Source: DATAXI01 sp036266845 (GTDB lineage: Bacteria > Verrucomicrobiota > Verrucomicrobiia > Chthoniobacterales > Chthoniobacteraceae). Taken from it: 31,630 nt of DNA. The stretch is from positions 1 through 31,630 of the forward strand of contig DATAXI010000042.1 of NCBI GenBank assembly GCA_036266845.1, in the 5' to 3' direction. The notes below the pieces were generated by a model. The model made no database searches and was not told the origin of the DNA. It saw nothing but the letters and a program-made list of their open reading frames with translations. This document shows, one piece after another, positions 23,579-30,760 of this stretch. Position 1 is the first letter of the stretch. Every line of letters starts with the position of its first letter. The position numbers and the translations under genes were made by a program.

Positions 23579-25049
23579 GGGTAAGTTGGGTTGATTCCCC
23601 CGGCGCAACGGCCTTGGGACGATGATCGACCACGCGCTGCTCCTTGAGGGCTATTCCCACGCCGTGCAGCCGGCGCATTTCCTCGGCAGTGTGAAATACG
23701 ATGGCGTTCGGATGCGTTTCCGTTTCCGCCACAAAGCGCTCGTAGAGCGCTTCCCGCGCATCCTCCTCGCTGCATCCGCCGGCCTTGTTTACGTGCAGGA
23801 TCAATTCATCCAGTTCCAGCGGATCATCATGGGTTTTGCGGATTTCCACCTGCCACGTCGCCACCTCCTCGCAATTGTCCAGCACATGCTCCAACTGATT
23901 GAAGTCGATGAGTGTCCCCTTGAGCTTGTCCAGGCGCATCTCGCGAATCTCGGAGGTGCGGGAGATATCGCCCATGATGCGCGGCATATTGCGGCCGCAG
24001 TGCGGGCATTTTCCATGCACGATGCCGCCGCTGGCGATATCGCCGGTGCGATAGCGGAGCACCACGCTCCCGCGGGCTTCGAGCGGCGTCCACACCACCT
24101 CGCCGGCCTCGCCCTCGGGCATTTGCGCGCCGGTAACGGGATCGATGATCTCCATGATGCCGAGATCGGGACTGAGATGGTAGCCTGTGTCCGTGCCGGG
24201 ACATTGCGGCCATGCCATTTTTGCCTCCGTAAAACCGTAGATCGGCAGCACATCGACCGGACTGGCGCCCAATTCCGCCGCAAGCGCCCGGAGCCGGCGG
24301 CGCATCCCCGAAGGCGCTTTCTCTCCGCCCAGGACGATCTTCGAGAGCTTCGCGCAGCGCACCCCTTCATCCACCGCGGCCCGCAGCAAATGGTAAAGAA
24401 ACGTCGGCATGCCAATGAGGACGTCGGGATCAATCTTCCGCATCAACCGGAGATTGCCCTCCGTGCCCAGCGCCTTGCCTCCGCCCGTGCTTACCATGAA
24501 GACGCCGTACTCCATGCCCGCGTAATGGGTTTGCCAGAAGGCGAGGTGCGGTGCGAAGGGGAACAGGTTCAGCATCCGCATATCGCGCCGGGCGGCGCAG
24601 ATGCGCATGACGCGCGCGCCCGCCATCGAGAGCACCTTGATATCGTGAGCCGTGTAGAGAAAAGGCGCGGGCTCCGCTGAGCGCCCCGTGGTGCTCGTCA
24701 GCATGAGGGGGCGGAATTCGCGCTCCAGCTCTTCCTTCACCGTCTCGCGCCCCCGGACCAGCGCGGCGAGGATGTTCGCCGGGCGCCGCTTCAGCACACT
24801 CTCCGCGGGCGCGAGGACGAATTGCCGCGCATCCTTGAGCAGATCCTCCTTCGAGGAAAACGGGATTTGCTCCATGCATTGAAAATCGCGCAAATCGCCG
24901 GCGCGGATGTTCGATTCCTTGAAAAGCGCCCCGTAATGCGGGGAGAACGGAAGGACCGTGGACGAGAGGTAGCGCCGCAGCTTGAGCATCTGCCAGGCGC
25001 GCAGCGATTTTTTATCCAGCGAGAGCCAATGCGGCTGTGGGTTTTTCAT
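23571..25049 (-). CDS. PaaK-like AMP-forming acyl/aryl-CoA ligase
   Basis: The 492-residue protein belongs to the adenylate-forming family and is closest in layout to phenylacetate-CoA ligase. It shows the phosphate-binding loop TSTTGRSAEP (118-127), the A5 motif YGFTEAK (271-277), the A7 motif RYRTGD (332-337) and a CPHCGRNMPRI segment (348-358), which is common in PaaK relatives and may bind zinc. The substrate is not settled: PaaK relatives act on phenylacetate, other aryl acids or fatty acids; here the neighbours favour a fatty-acyl or aryl acid. The ATG overlaps the patatin gene by 38 nt; M21 (24989) is a possible alternative start. It is followed directly by the thiolase. Confidence 0.85.
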   Translation of the reverse strand: MKNPQPHWLSLDKKSLRAWQMLKLRRYLSSTVLPFSPHYGALFKESNIRAGDLRDFQCMEQIPFSSKEDLLKDARQFVLAPAESVLKRRPANILAALVRGRETVKEELEREFRPLMLTSTTGRSAEPAPFLYTAHDIKVLSMAGARVMRICAARRDMRMLNLFPFAPHLAFWQTHYAGMEYGVFMVSTGGGKALGTEGNLRLMRKIDPDVLIGMPTFLYHLLRAAVDEGVRCAKLSKIVLGGEKAPSGMRRRLRALAAELGASPVDVLPIYGFTEAKMAWPQCPGTDTGYHLSPDLGIMEIIDPVTGAQMPEGEAGEVVWTPLEARGSVVLRYRTGDIASGGIVHGKCPHCGRNMPRIMGDISRTSEIREMRLDKLKGTLIDFNQLEHVLDNCEEVATWQVEIRKTHDDPLELDELILHVNKAGGCSEEDAREALYERFVAETETHPNAIVFHTAEEMRRLHGVGIALKEQRVVDHRPKAVAPGESTQLTHA

Positions 25050-26997
25050 ACGGTTGGGTCAATGCTTTGATCTCCGCGAGCTGCTCGAGGGCGACCTTGC
25101 GCCCCAGGGCGATGTATTTGCCGGGGTTGGTGAAATCGTGCCAGCGGGCGTCGCACACCCATGGGCGCAGGACCACGTCCGCGATGTGGCCGGACTGCTC
25201 CGCAACGCGCATCTGCCCGCCAAAGTTTGCCCGCATCAGGATATCGCCCACATTCCCGCGTGCGAAGTAATTGAGGTAGGTGTTCAGCCAATGGCGCAGG
25301 CCACCGTGTTTCCTGGCCGCCGCCGAACCGTTCTGAAGCTCCATGCACATGCTCAGATGGGCCGGAGTGGGGATGGTATTGACGGCGACAATGCGCTCGA
25401 TGCCCATGTCACTGAGCACGTCCACAGGGAGGGGATCGGCGATGCCGCCGTCGATCAGCAAATGACCGTCGCGCAATACCGGCACGCAAATGCCGGGAAT
25501 CGCGATGCTCGCCTCGACCGCATCCGCCACCTCGCCGCGGGAGAAGGTGACGCGGTCCAGGGTCTCCAGGTCCGTGGCCACGATGCGCAACGGGCGGACC
25601 ATCTCCATGAATTTTGCATGCCCGATTGCGCGGTGCAGCCGGTGAATGACCCGGCGAGTCCGGAAGAATCCCTGCCGCGGCGGGATGACGGGGTCCATCA
25701 GGCAGATAAGGCCCCAGCGGTGCTCCAGCGCGCGCGCAATCTTCTCGCAGGCCACTCCGTCGTGCCCATAGGCCCACACGGCCCCCACGTAAGCGCCCAT
25801 GCTCGCTCCGGCGACCGCGTCGATCTCGATGCCATTTTCCTCCAGCACCTGGATGACGCCGATGTGCGCCAGCCCGCGCGCTCCGCCGGAGGAAAGCGCC
25901 AGGCCCACGCGGCACCGCCCTATCTCCCTGGCCATCCGGCGGACCTGTGCGTCAAATGCCGCGGAGCCGCCCGGCGCACCGCTCAGAGGAAAACCGTGCA
26001 GCATCGAATGGACCGCGCAGCCGGCCTTTTCACAATCCTGGGCAAATCGCGAAGCCTGCTGAAAGGTATCCGCACAGATCACCGCATTGATGTGTCTGTA
26101 AGTGCCGCCCGGACGCGCCCCGAGATTACCCATGAGTACCTTCATTTGATACAAGCTGCCGTTCTCCGGACGCATCAGGATGTAAGTCAAATCCGCCTGG
26201 ACCAGGCACTCCAGCAGCACTGGCTGCGGGAGATCTTTGCCCGCATCTACGAGCACATAGTCAAAGTGGCTGCCCAGATGGCTAAGAAAGGGGGCCACAA
26301 AAGCGGCTTCCCCCGGATCGGCGCCGACCTGCACATCCATCTCGAAGCATCGCGGATTGATCTCCCGGACCTGCCTGGAAAAATGGAAGATGCCGTTCAG
26401 CGTGGGCGCCATGTCCGCCCAATCGCCCAGCGCCAGGGGCGCCGGCGCCGGGCTGAAATGCACCCGCAAGACCGTGCGGTGCGTGATCTCGCCCAAGGCA
26501 TCCGCCAGGCGCCGTGCCAGCACCTGCTCGTGGGAGCGGGCGGCCAGCGCGTGGAGCGCCACGATGCGCTTGCCGGCGACCGGTTGCCGCCGCTCCATGA
26601 TGCGGCGAACGATGGACTGCGTCAGTTTTCCCGCGACTTTCGGCTCGTTCTCAAAGACATCGTCCATCTCCTCTGCCGGTATGCGCAACAGCACACTGCG
26701 CGTGACCACGGTGACGGTGGAGAGGTAGGGCTCGTGGTGCATCACCTCGCGGTCGCCCAGCGTTTCGCCCGGACCATGGATTGCGGTGATCAGATGACCC
26801 GTGGGATCCACATGGCGCGATTCGCAGCGGCCACTTACGATGAGATACATTCCCTTGCAGGGATCATTCTGCGAGAAAACGACGCTGCCCTTGGGAAATT
26901 CGCGCAGCCCCTCGCCACTGGCCAGCCTGCGCAGCGTCGATGAGGGGAGAAGGGAAAGAAACCGATGAGACCGAAGGAAGCGCGGGTTGATCTTCAT
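25012..26997 (-). CDS. cNMP-binding patatin-like phospholipase (NTE family)
   Basis: This 661-residue protein has three parts. Residues 29-112 form a cyclic-nucleotide-binding fold (KGMYLIVSGRCESRHVD, GETLGDREVMHHE). Residues ~144-290 resemble a MinD/ParA-like domain but without its P-loop. Residues ~362-560 form the patatin domain: oxyanion loop SSGGARGLAH (369-378), nucleophile S399 in GASMG (397-401), and D516 of the DGG motif (516-518). Such proteins hydrolyse membrane phospholipids or lysophospholipids and are homologous to the neuropathy target esterase. A strong Shine-Dalgarno sequence (GGGAGGGCGAT) precedes the ATG. It is the first gene of the lipid operon, so its freed fatty acids could feed the ligase and the beta-oxidation enzymes. 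Confidence 0.93.
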   Translation of the reverse strand: MKINPRFLRSHRFLSLLPSSTLRRLASGEGLREFPKGSVVFSQNDPCKGMYLIVSGRCESRHVDPTGHLITAIHGPGETLGDREVMHHEPYLSTVTVVTRSVLLRIPAEEMDDVFENEPKVAGKLTQSIVRRIMERRQPVAGKRIVALHALAARSHEQVLARRLADALGEITHRTVLRVHFSPAPAPLALGDWADMAPTLNGIFHFSRQVREINPRCFEMDVQVGADPGEAAFVAPFLSHLGSHFDYVLVDAGKDLPQPVLLECLVQADLTYILMRPENGSLYQMKVLMGNLGARPGGTYRHINAVICADTFQQASRFAQDCEKAGCAVHSMLHGFPLSGAPGGSAAFDAQVRRMAREIGRCRVGLALSSGGARGLAHIGVIQVLEENGIEIDAVAGASMGAYVGAVWAYGHDGVACEKIARALEHRWGLICLMDPVIPPRQGFFRTRRVIHRLHRAIGHAKFMEMVRPLRIVATDLETLDRVTFSRGEVADAVEASIAIPGICVPVLRDGHLLIDGGIADPLPVDVLSDMGIERIVAVNTIPTPAHLSMCMELQNGSAAARKHGGLRHWLNTYLNYFARGNVGDILMRANFGGQMRVAEQSGHIADVVLRPWVCDARWHDFTNPGKYIALGRKVALEQLAEIKALTQPYEKPTAALALAG

Positions 26998-27076
26998 ATC
27001 GCCCTCCCGGGGAAAGGCGGCGGAGATAGCTGAGATTCAGCGGGTGCGCTTAGGTTACTAAGTCTGGATTCAGTTA

Positions 27077-27190
27077 TGACCGTCGCCGGTCCACGGTAAT
27101 CAGGTAAATCTTATATTTTGGGTTATCTCGGAGGTCTGTCGTTATCGGGCTGTACCCGAGGGTAGCATGGCGTCTTTCTGTCGTCAATAT
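27077..27190 (-). pseudogene. Possible relic of an IS3-type transposase tail
   Basis: On the minus strand a frame reads ERRHATLGYSPIT followed by a stop about 26 residues later. The string resembles the conserved end of IS3 OrfB (RRHxxLGYxSPxxF) with one residue missing before SP, and the rest of the protein is not recognisable. The end lies near the ACCGT/ACGGT inverted repeat. The match is short and could be chance. Confidence 0.3.
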
Positions 27191-27296
27191 TTCGGGTCCG
27201 GCATCAGGAAAGGCCGTATCAGGATCATGCGTAAATGCCTCATGCCCGGGTTTTGAGACGCAACGCCATATGGCCCATGGCTGAATCGCACGCCAC

Positions 27297-27324
27297 TTGA
27301 CGCACATCCCCGGCGAGCTATCGT
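27297..27324 (+). promoter_or_regulatory. Candidate sigma70-type promoter of the TlpA-like gene
   Basis: TTGACG (27297-27302, 5 of 6 to consensus) is followed after 16 nt by TATCGT (27319-27324, 4 of 6). Transcription would start near 27331, about 19 nt before the ATG. No clear Shine-Dalgarno is seen beyond CGGATC. Confidence 0.4.
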
Positions 27325-27349
27325 CGCTTTTCCACCTCAACGGATCTCT

Positions 27350-28465
27350 ATGATGAAAATCGCCGTTTCGCTCTTTGCCGCCCTGCTGCTCGGCGCGCTG
27401 CCCGTGGCATCCCGGGCGCAGGCTCCCGGTCAGGCGCCCGCCACCACCCCCACTCCGCCGCCCGCCAGTCCGGATACATTCAAGACGGCAGACGCCCTCT
27501 GGCAGCACGTTCAGGACTTGAGGCGGGGACCTAAGGAACGGCCCCAGACAGAGGCGGAGTACGACGCGATGATCACCACGATGTATTCGCAGATCGATAC
27601 CGCGATCACTGCGTTCCTGAAGCGCTACCCGAACGATCCCCGGCAGTGGGAAGCAAAGCTGCTCCAGATCAACGCGAAGACCATCCCCGCCCGGGTTTCC
27701 GGACAGCGCTTGAACCTGGATGAGGTGAGGGCAGAGATCCAGCCGATCGCCGATGCGAAGAATGCGCCGGAAGATGTGCGGAAGGATGCGCGCCGCCAGT
27801 TGCTGCTGATCGCCGTCAGCTCGCTCAGGGAAGGGGACAAGACGGTCACGGGGGATTCCATCGTGAACCAAATACATCAGTTTGCCACCGACTTCCCCAA
27901 CGATGCCGGCATGCCGGTGGATAAATACAAGATCGCGATGGCGCTCAAGGATGCCGCGCCGGACGCCTCGAATACTCTGCTCAAAGAACTGGCGGCTTCC
28001 GGACAGGGCCGGCTCGCGGATATGGCCGGCAAGCAACTGAGCCTCGCGGATGAGCTCAAGGCTCCGCTCAATCTCCATTTTACCGCCGTGGACGGCACGC
28101 CGGTGGATCTTTCCAAGATGCGGGGCAAGGTGGTGCTGATCGATTTCTGGGCCACCTGGTGCGGCCCCTGCAAGCTGGAGGTGCCCAATGTCGTGGAGAC
28201 TTACCGGAAACTGCATGACAAAGGCTTCGAGATTATCGGCATCTCTCTGGACCAGGACAAGGATTCGCTGCTCAAGTACACTGCGGCGAATGGCATGACA
28301 TGGCCGCAGTATTTCGACGGAAAGGGCTGGCAGAATGAAATTTCATCCAGCTTTGCCATTCAACAAATCCCCACGATGTGGCTGGTGAATAAAAAGGGAT
28401 ATGTCGTCAGCATGAATGGCCGGGTCAATCTTGAGAATCAGGTGAAGAACCTGCTGGCGGAATAG
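27350..28465 (+). CDS. Secreted TlpA-like thioredoxin-family protein with long helical N-terminus
   Basis: This 371-residue protein has a signal peptide (MMKIAVSLFAALLLGALPVA ending SRAQA) and a Pro/Ala-rich linker. Residues ~43-235 form a charged helical region, and residues ~236-371 form a thioredoxin fold. The active site WCGPC is at 270-274 within DFWATWCGPCKLEVP, and the cis-proline is in QQIPTMWLV. Proteins of this type act in the periplasm or cell surface as thiol-disulfide reductases, for example in cytochrome c maturation or in reducing or holding secreted proteins. The N-terminal helical domain is of a kind seen in PVC and Bacteroidetes TlpA relatives and has no assigned role. It lies upstream of the GH27 gene on the same strand with a 145-nt gap. 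ATG at 27350 is immediately followed by another ATG; either could be used. Confidence 0.9.
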   Translation: MMKIAVSLFAALLLGALPVASRAQAPGQAPATTPTPPPASPDTFKTADALWQHVQDLRRGPKERPQTEAEYDAMITTMYSQIDTAITAFLKRYPNDPRQWEAKLLQINAKTIPARVSGQRLNLDEVRAEIQPIADAKNAPEDVRKDARRQLLLIAVSSLREGDKTVTGDSIVNQIHQFATDFPNDAGMPVDKYKIAMALKDAAPDASNTLLKELAASGQGRLADMAGKQLSLADELKAPLNLHFTAVDGTPVDLSKMRGKVVLIDFWATWCGPCKLEVPNVVETYRKLHDKGFEIIGISLDQDKDSLLKYTAANGMTWPQYFDGKGWQNEISSSFAIQQIPTMWLVNKKGYVVSMNGRVNLENQVKNLLAE

Positions 28466-28610
28466 CCGCCGGATTTTTGTGCGGCCTCCGCCGCCGGTTC
28501 GCCGTATTGGGGGCTCCGCAAACTCGCGCCAGATGTGTGGAAAGCAGAATTTGCGCTTCTGCGTCCTCCCTGATAGCCCTTTCTCCAGTCTCCTCCACCA
28601 AACACCCCCC

Positions 28611-30320
28611 ATGCGCCGTTCCTCTTTCTTTCTGGCCGTCATTCTTTCAACCATTCTTTCCGCGCGCCCGGCGCTTGCGGAGGATAACGGGGTGGCGCTC
28701 TCGCCGCCGATGGGCTGGAGCAGTTGGAGCTTTGTGCGGGAGCATCCCACGGAGCAGAATATCGAGGCCCAGGCCGATGCGTTAAAATCGACGGGGTTGT
28801 CCGCGCATGGGTACCAGTATGTCAATATCGACGATTTCTACTACCTGGACCCCGCAAAGACGGTGGACGATTTTGGACGCTGGGTGATCGATGCGAAGAA
28901 GTTTCCGCACGGGATGGCTCCGGTGGCGGAGCATGTTCACGCGCTCGGCCTGAAATTTGGCATGTATATGACGCCCGGAATTCCCGTGGCCGCTTACAAG
29001 CGCAATACGCCCATCGAGGGGACGAATTATCACGCGCAGGATATCGTGTTGAAGCCGCTGAAGTTCGCGACCAATTACAATAACTCCCTGGGAGCGGATA
29101 ATGGCCATGTCATGTACCGGATCGACTTTTCAAAGCCGGGGGCGCAGGAATTTCTCAATTCCTGGGCGCGCATGCTGGCCTCGGATGGAATCGACTATTT
29201 GAAACTGGACGGGATTGGCGACAGCACCATCGCGGACATCGCGGGCTGGTCTAAGGCGCTGCGTTCCAGCGGGCGCCCCATCCACTTCGAGCTGTCCAAC
29301 TCGCTTGATCCCGCCCGGGGCGATGTCTGGCGGCGCCTGGCCAATGGATGGCGGATCAGTGGCGATGTGGAGGCGTATGGGGGCAGGGGATCCTTTCCGC
29401 TGACCCGATGGAGCAAAGTTTACAGCCGGTTCATCATGGAGCCAAAGTTCACGCGGTGGGCGGGTCCCGGCGGCTGGAATGATCTCGATTCTCTGGAGAT
29501 CGGCAATGGCAGCGACGATGGCATTAACCCCAATGAGCGCCTTTCGGCGGCTACGCTCTGGGCCATCTCCTGCTCGCCCCTCTTCCTCGGCACGGACCTG
29601 ACCCGGTTTGATAAGGGCGATATGCCTTTCCTTACCAATGAGGAGGTTCTCGCCGTAAACCAAAAGGGACGCGCCGGCGCTCCTTTGACTTACAATACGC
29701 CGCTCCAGACATGGCGCGCGCTCGAGCCGGACGGCACTTATGCCGTGGCGCTTTTCAACACGGGCAAGCAGCCCGCATCCGTGGGAGTTACCTGGGCTCA
29801 ACTCGGTTTTGCCGGCGGAGCCACGGTGCGGGATCTCTGGACACACAAGGACCTGGGCAAAATGGCGGACGGATTTAATGACACCGTGGATATCCATGCC
29901 GCCCGCCTCCTGCGCGTAACGCCGGAGATGCCGGTTACGCGCTATCTTGCGGATTCTCCGGACTGCGTGATGGGCGGCGGTGCGGTGCTACGAGATCAAA
30001 GGGTGGCCTCGCATGGAGTGATCGCCGGGAATCTTGGCAAGAGCGGATCATTGACATTCAATCAGGTTCACGTGCCAACTGCGGGAACTTACAAGGTGAC
30101 GTTCCTCTATATGGATGGCGATGCCGGACGGTCCGCTCAAGTCGCCATCGACGGCGGCGCTCCGGCGACCATCCAATTTCCCGGCACCGGCAGTTGGGAC
30201 ACGACCGGCTCGCTCACCGCCTCGCTCGTGCTCAAGGCAGGCGCGAACGCCATCGCCATTACCAATCCCCAGGCTTACGCTCCGGATATTGATTCCATCG
30301 TAATCCAGGCGTGGAAATAG
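28611..30320 (+). CDS. Alpha-galactosidase, GH27, with C-terminal CBM35-like domain
   Basis: The enzyme is predicted to release terminal alpha-galactose from plant oligosaccharides or galactomannan. The ATG at 28611 gives 569 residues with signal peptide MRRSSFFLAVILSTILSARP then ALA; the frame is open further upstream but that part lacks a signal-like start. The GH27 domain opens with SPPMGWSSWS, a family hallmark. The nucleophile is D200 in YLKLDGIG, the acid/base is D252 in WRISGDVEAYG. After a beta-sandwich (~390-450) the C-terminal ~120 residues resemble a CBM35-type domain, as in many bacterial GH27 enzymes, with GTYKVTFLYMDGD, AIDGG and NAIAITNPQAYAPDIDSIVI. There is no Shine-Dalgarno site; TlpA may share its transcript. 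Confidence 0.94.
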   Translation: MRRSSFFLAVILSTILSARPALAEDNGVALSPPMGWSSWSFVREHPTEQNIEAQADALKSTGLSAHGYQYVNIDDFYYLDPAKTVDDFGRWVIDAKKFPHGMAPVAEHVHALGLKFGMYMTPGIPVAAYKRNTPIEGTNYHAQDIVLKPLKFATNYNNSLGADNGHVMYRIDFSKPGAQEFLNSWARMLASDGIDYLKLDGIGDSTIADIAGWSKALRSSGRPIHFELSNSLDPARGDVWRRLANGWRISGDVEAYGGRGSFPLTRWSKVYSRFIMEPKFTRWAGPGGWNDLDSLEIGNGSDDGINPNERLSAATLWAISCSPLFLGTDLTRFDKGDMPFLTNEEVLAVNQKGRAGAPLTYNTPLQTWRALEPDGTYAVALFNTGKQPASVGVTWAQLGFAGGATVRDLWTHKDLGKMADGFNDTVDIHAARLLRVTPEMPVTRYLADSPDCVMGGGAVLRDQRVASHGVIAGNLGKSGSLTFNQVHVPTAGTYKVTFLYMDGDAGRSAQVAIDGGAPATIQFPGTGSWDTTGSLTASLVLKAGANAIAITNPQAYAPDIDSIVIQAWK

Positions 30321-30321
30321 C

Positions 30322-30355
30322 GCGCCGCCGCGGGCGCTAAGGCTGGATTTCAGCC
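30322..30355. terminator. Weak candidate hairpins at the GH27 3' end
   Basis: Just past the GH27 stop are GCGCC/GGCGC (30322-30337) and GGCTG gattt CAGCC (30341-30355). No T-run follows, so an intrinsic terminator is not demonstrated. The second hairpin overlaps the stop of the facing minus-strand gene. Confidence 0.2.
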
Positions 30356-30718
30356 ACGCAGCCACTTCTCAAATTCCTCATCGAGCCTTGCCAGCATCGT
30401 ATCCGTCTTCCAGCTCGCGTCTGCAAACCTTCCCCACTTGGTGAGATCGTGGTCCTTGCCGGCGCCTTCGATCTCCGTAATGAACTCGTTTACCAGGCCC
30501 AGATTATCCCGATGCTTTTCCCGGAGATGTTGCTTGCACGCTTCCGCGGACTGTTGCTGCCGGTTCTTGGTGCCGAGGGCCATGGCGGTGAGTGTATTCG
30601 CCGTCTCTCGATTGTAAACAACGAGCGTGCGCGAATGAGCCGGCGCGAACTGCTCCGTGTTATCGCTGGCCCGCCCGGTACGGCCACCTGGCAGGACGGC
30701 GGGCGGGCGAGTCACCAT
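30350..30718 (-). CDS. Small protein of unknown function
   Basis: I do not recognise this protein. It reads as 122 residues from the ATG at 30718. The last 77 residues, from M46 (codon at 30583), look convincingly coding: GC-rich third positions and an even helical, charged composition (KQHLREKHRDNLGLVNEFIT, WKTDTMLARLDEEFEKWLRG). The first ~22 residues fall in the GCCCGCCCG repeat and are doubtful, so the real start may be M46 or in between. No signal peptide or membrane segment is seen, so it is probably cytoplasmic. Confidence 0.5.
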   Translation of the reverse strand: MVTRPPAVLPGGRTGRASDNTEQFAPAHSRTLVVYNRETANTLTAMALGTKNRQQQSAEACKQHLREKHRDNLGLVNEFITEIEGAGKDHDLTKWGRFADASWKTDTMLARLDEEFEKWLRG

Positions 30719-30741
30719 TCGAATGCGACTACGCCCGCCCG
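30669..30741. repeat. Three copies of a 9-bp GC box (GCCCGCCCG) in alternating orientation
   Basis: GCCCGCCCG occurs at 30669-30677, its complement CGGGCGGGC at 30700-30708, and the forward form again at 30733-30741. The second and third can form a hairpin, strengthened by GAGT/GACT inside, just 19 nt beyond the TAA of the gene read leftward from the window edge. It could act as a Rho-independent-like stop without a U tract, or mark a repeat boundary. Confidence 0.45.
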
Positions 30742-30760
30742 ATTCTGATTCGCGGTCCTT

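Larger units (their letters stand above)
26998..27349. other. Intergenic region between divergent patatin and TlpA-like genes
   Basis: Two small hairpins lie at the left: GCTGA gat TCAGC (27029-27041) and CTTAG gtta CTAAG (27050-27063). A palindromic stretch ACCGTcgccggtccACGGT follows (27080-27098). To the right, minus-strand frames contain a possible IS3 relic, then the promoter of the TlpA-like gene. No intact gene is seen. Confidence 0.55.

Noticed and set aside
24982..26943. 653-codon plus-strand open frame opposite the patatin gene
   Set aside because: It is antisense to a clear patatin with catalytic motifs; the translated protein lacks structure or motifs.
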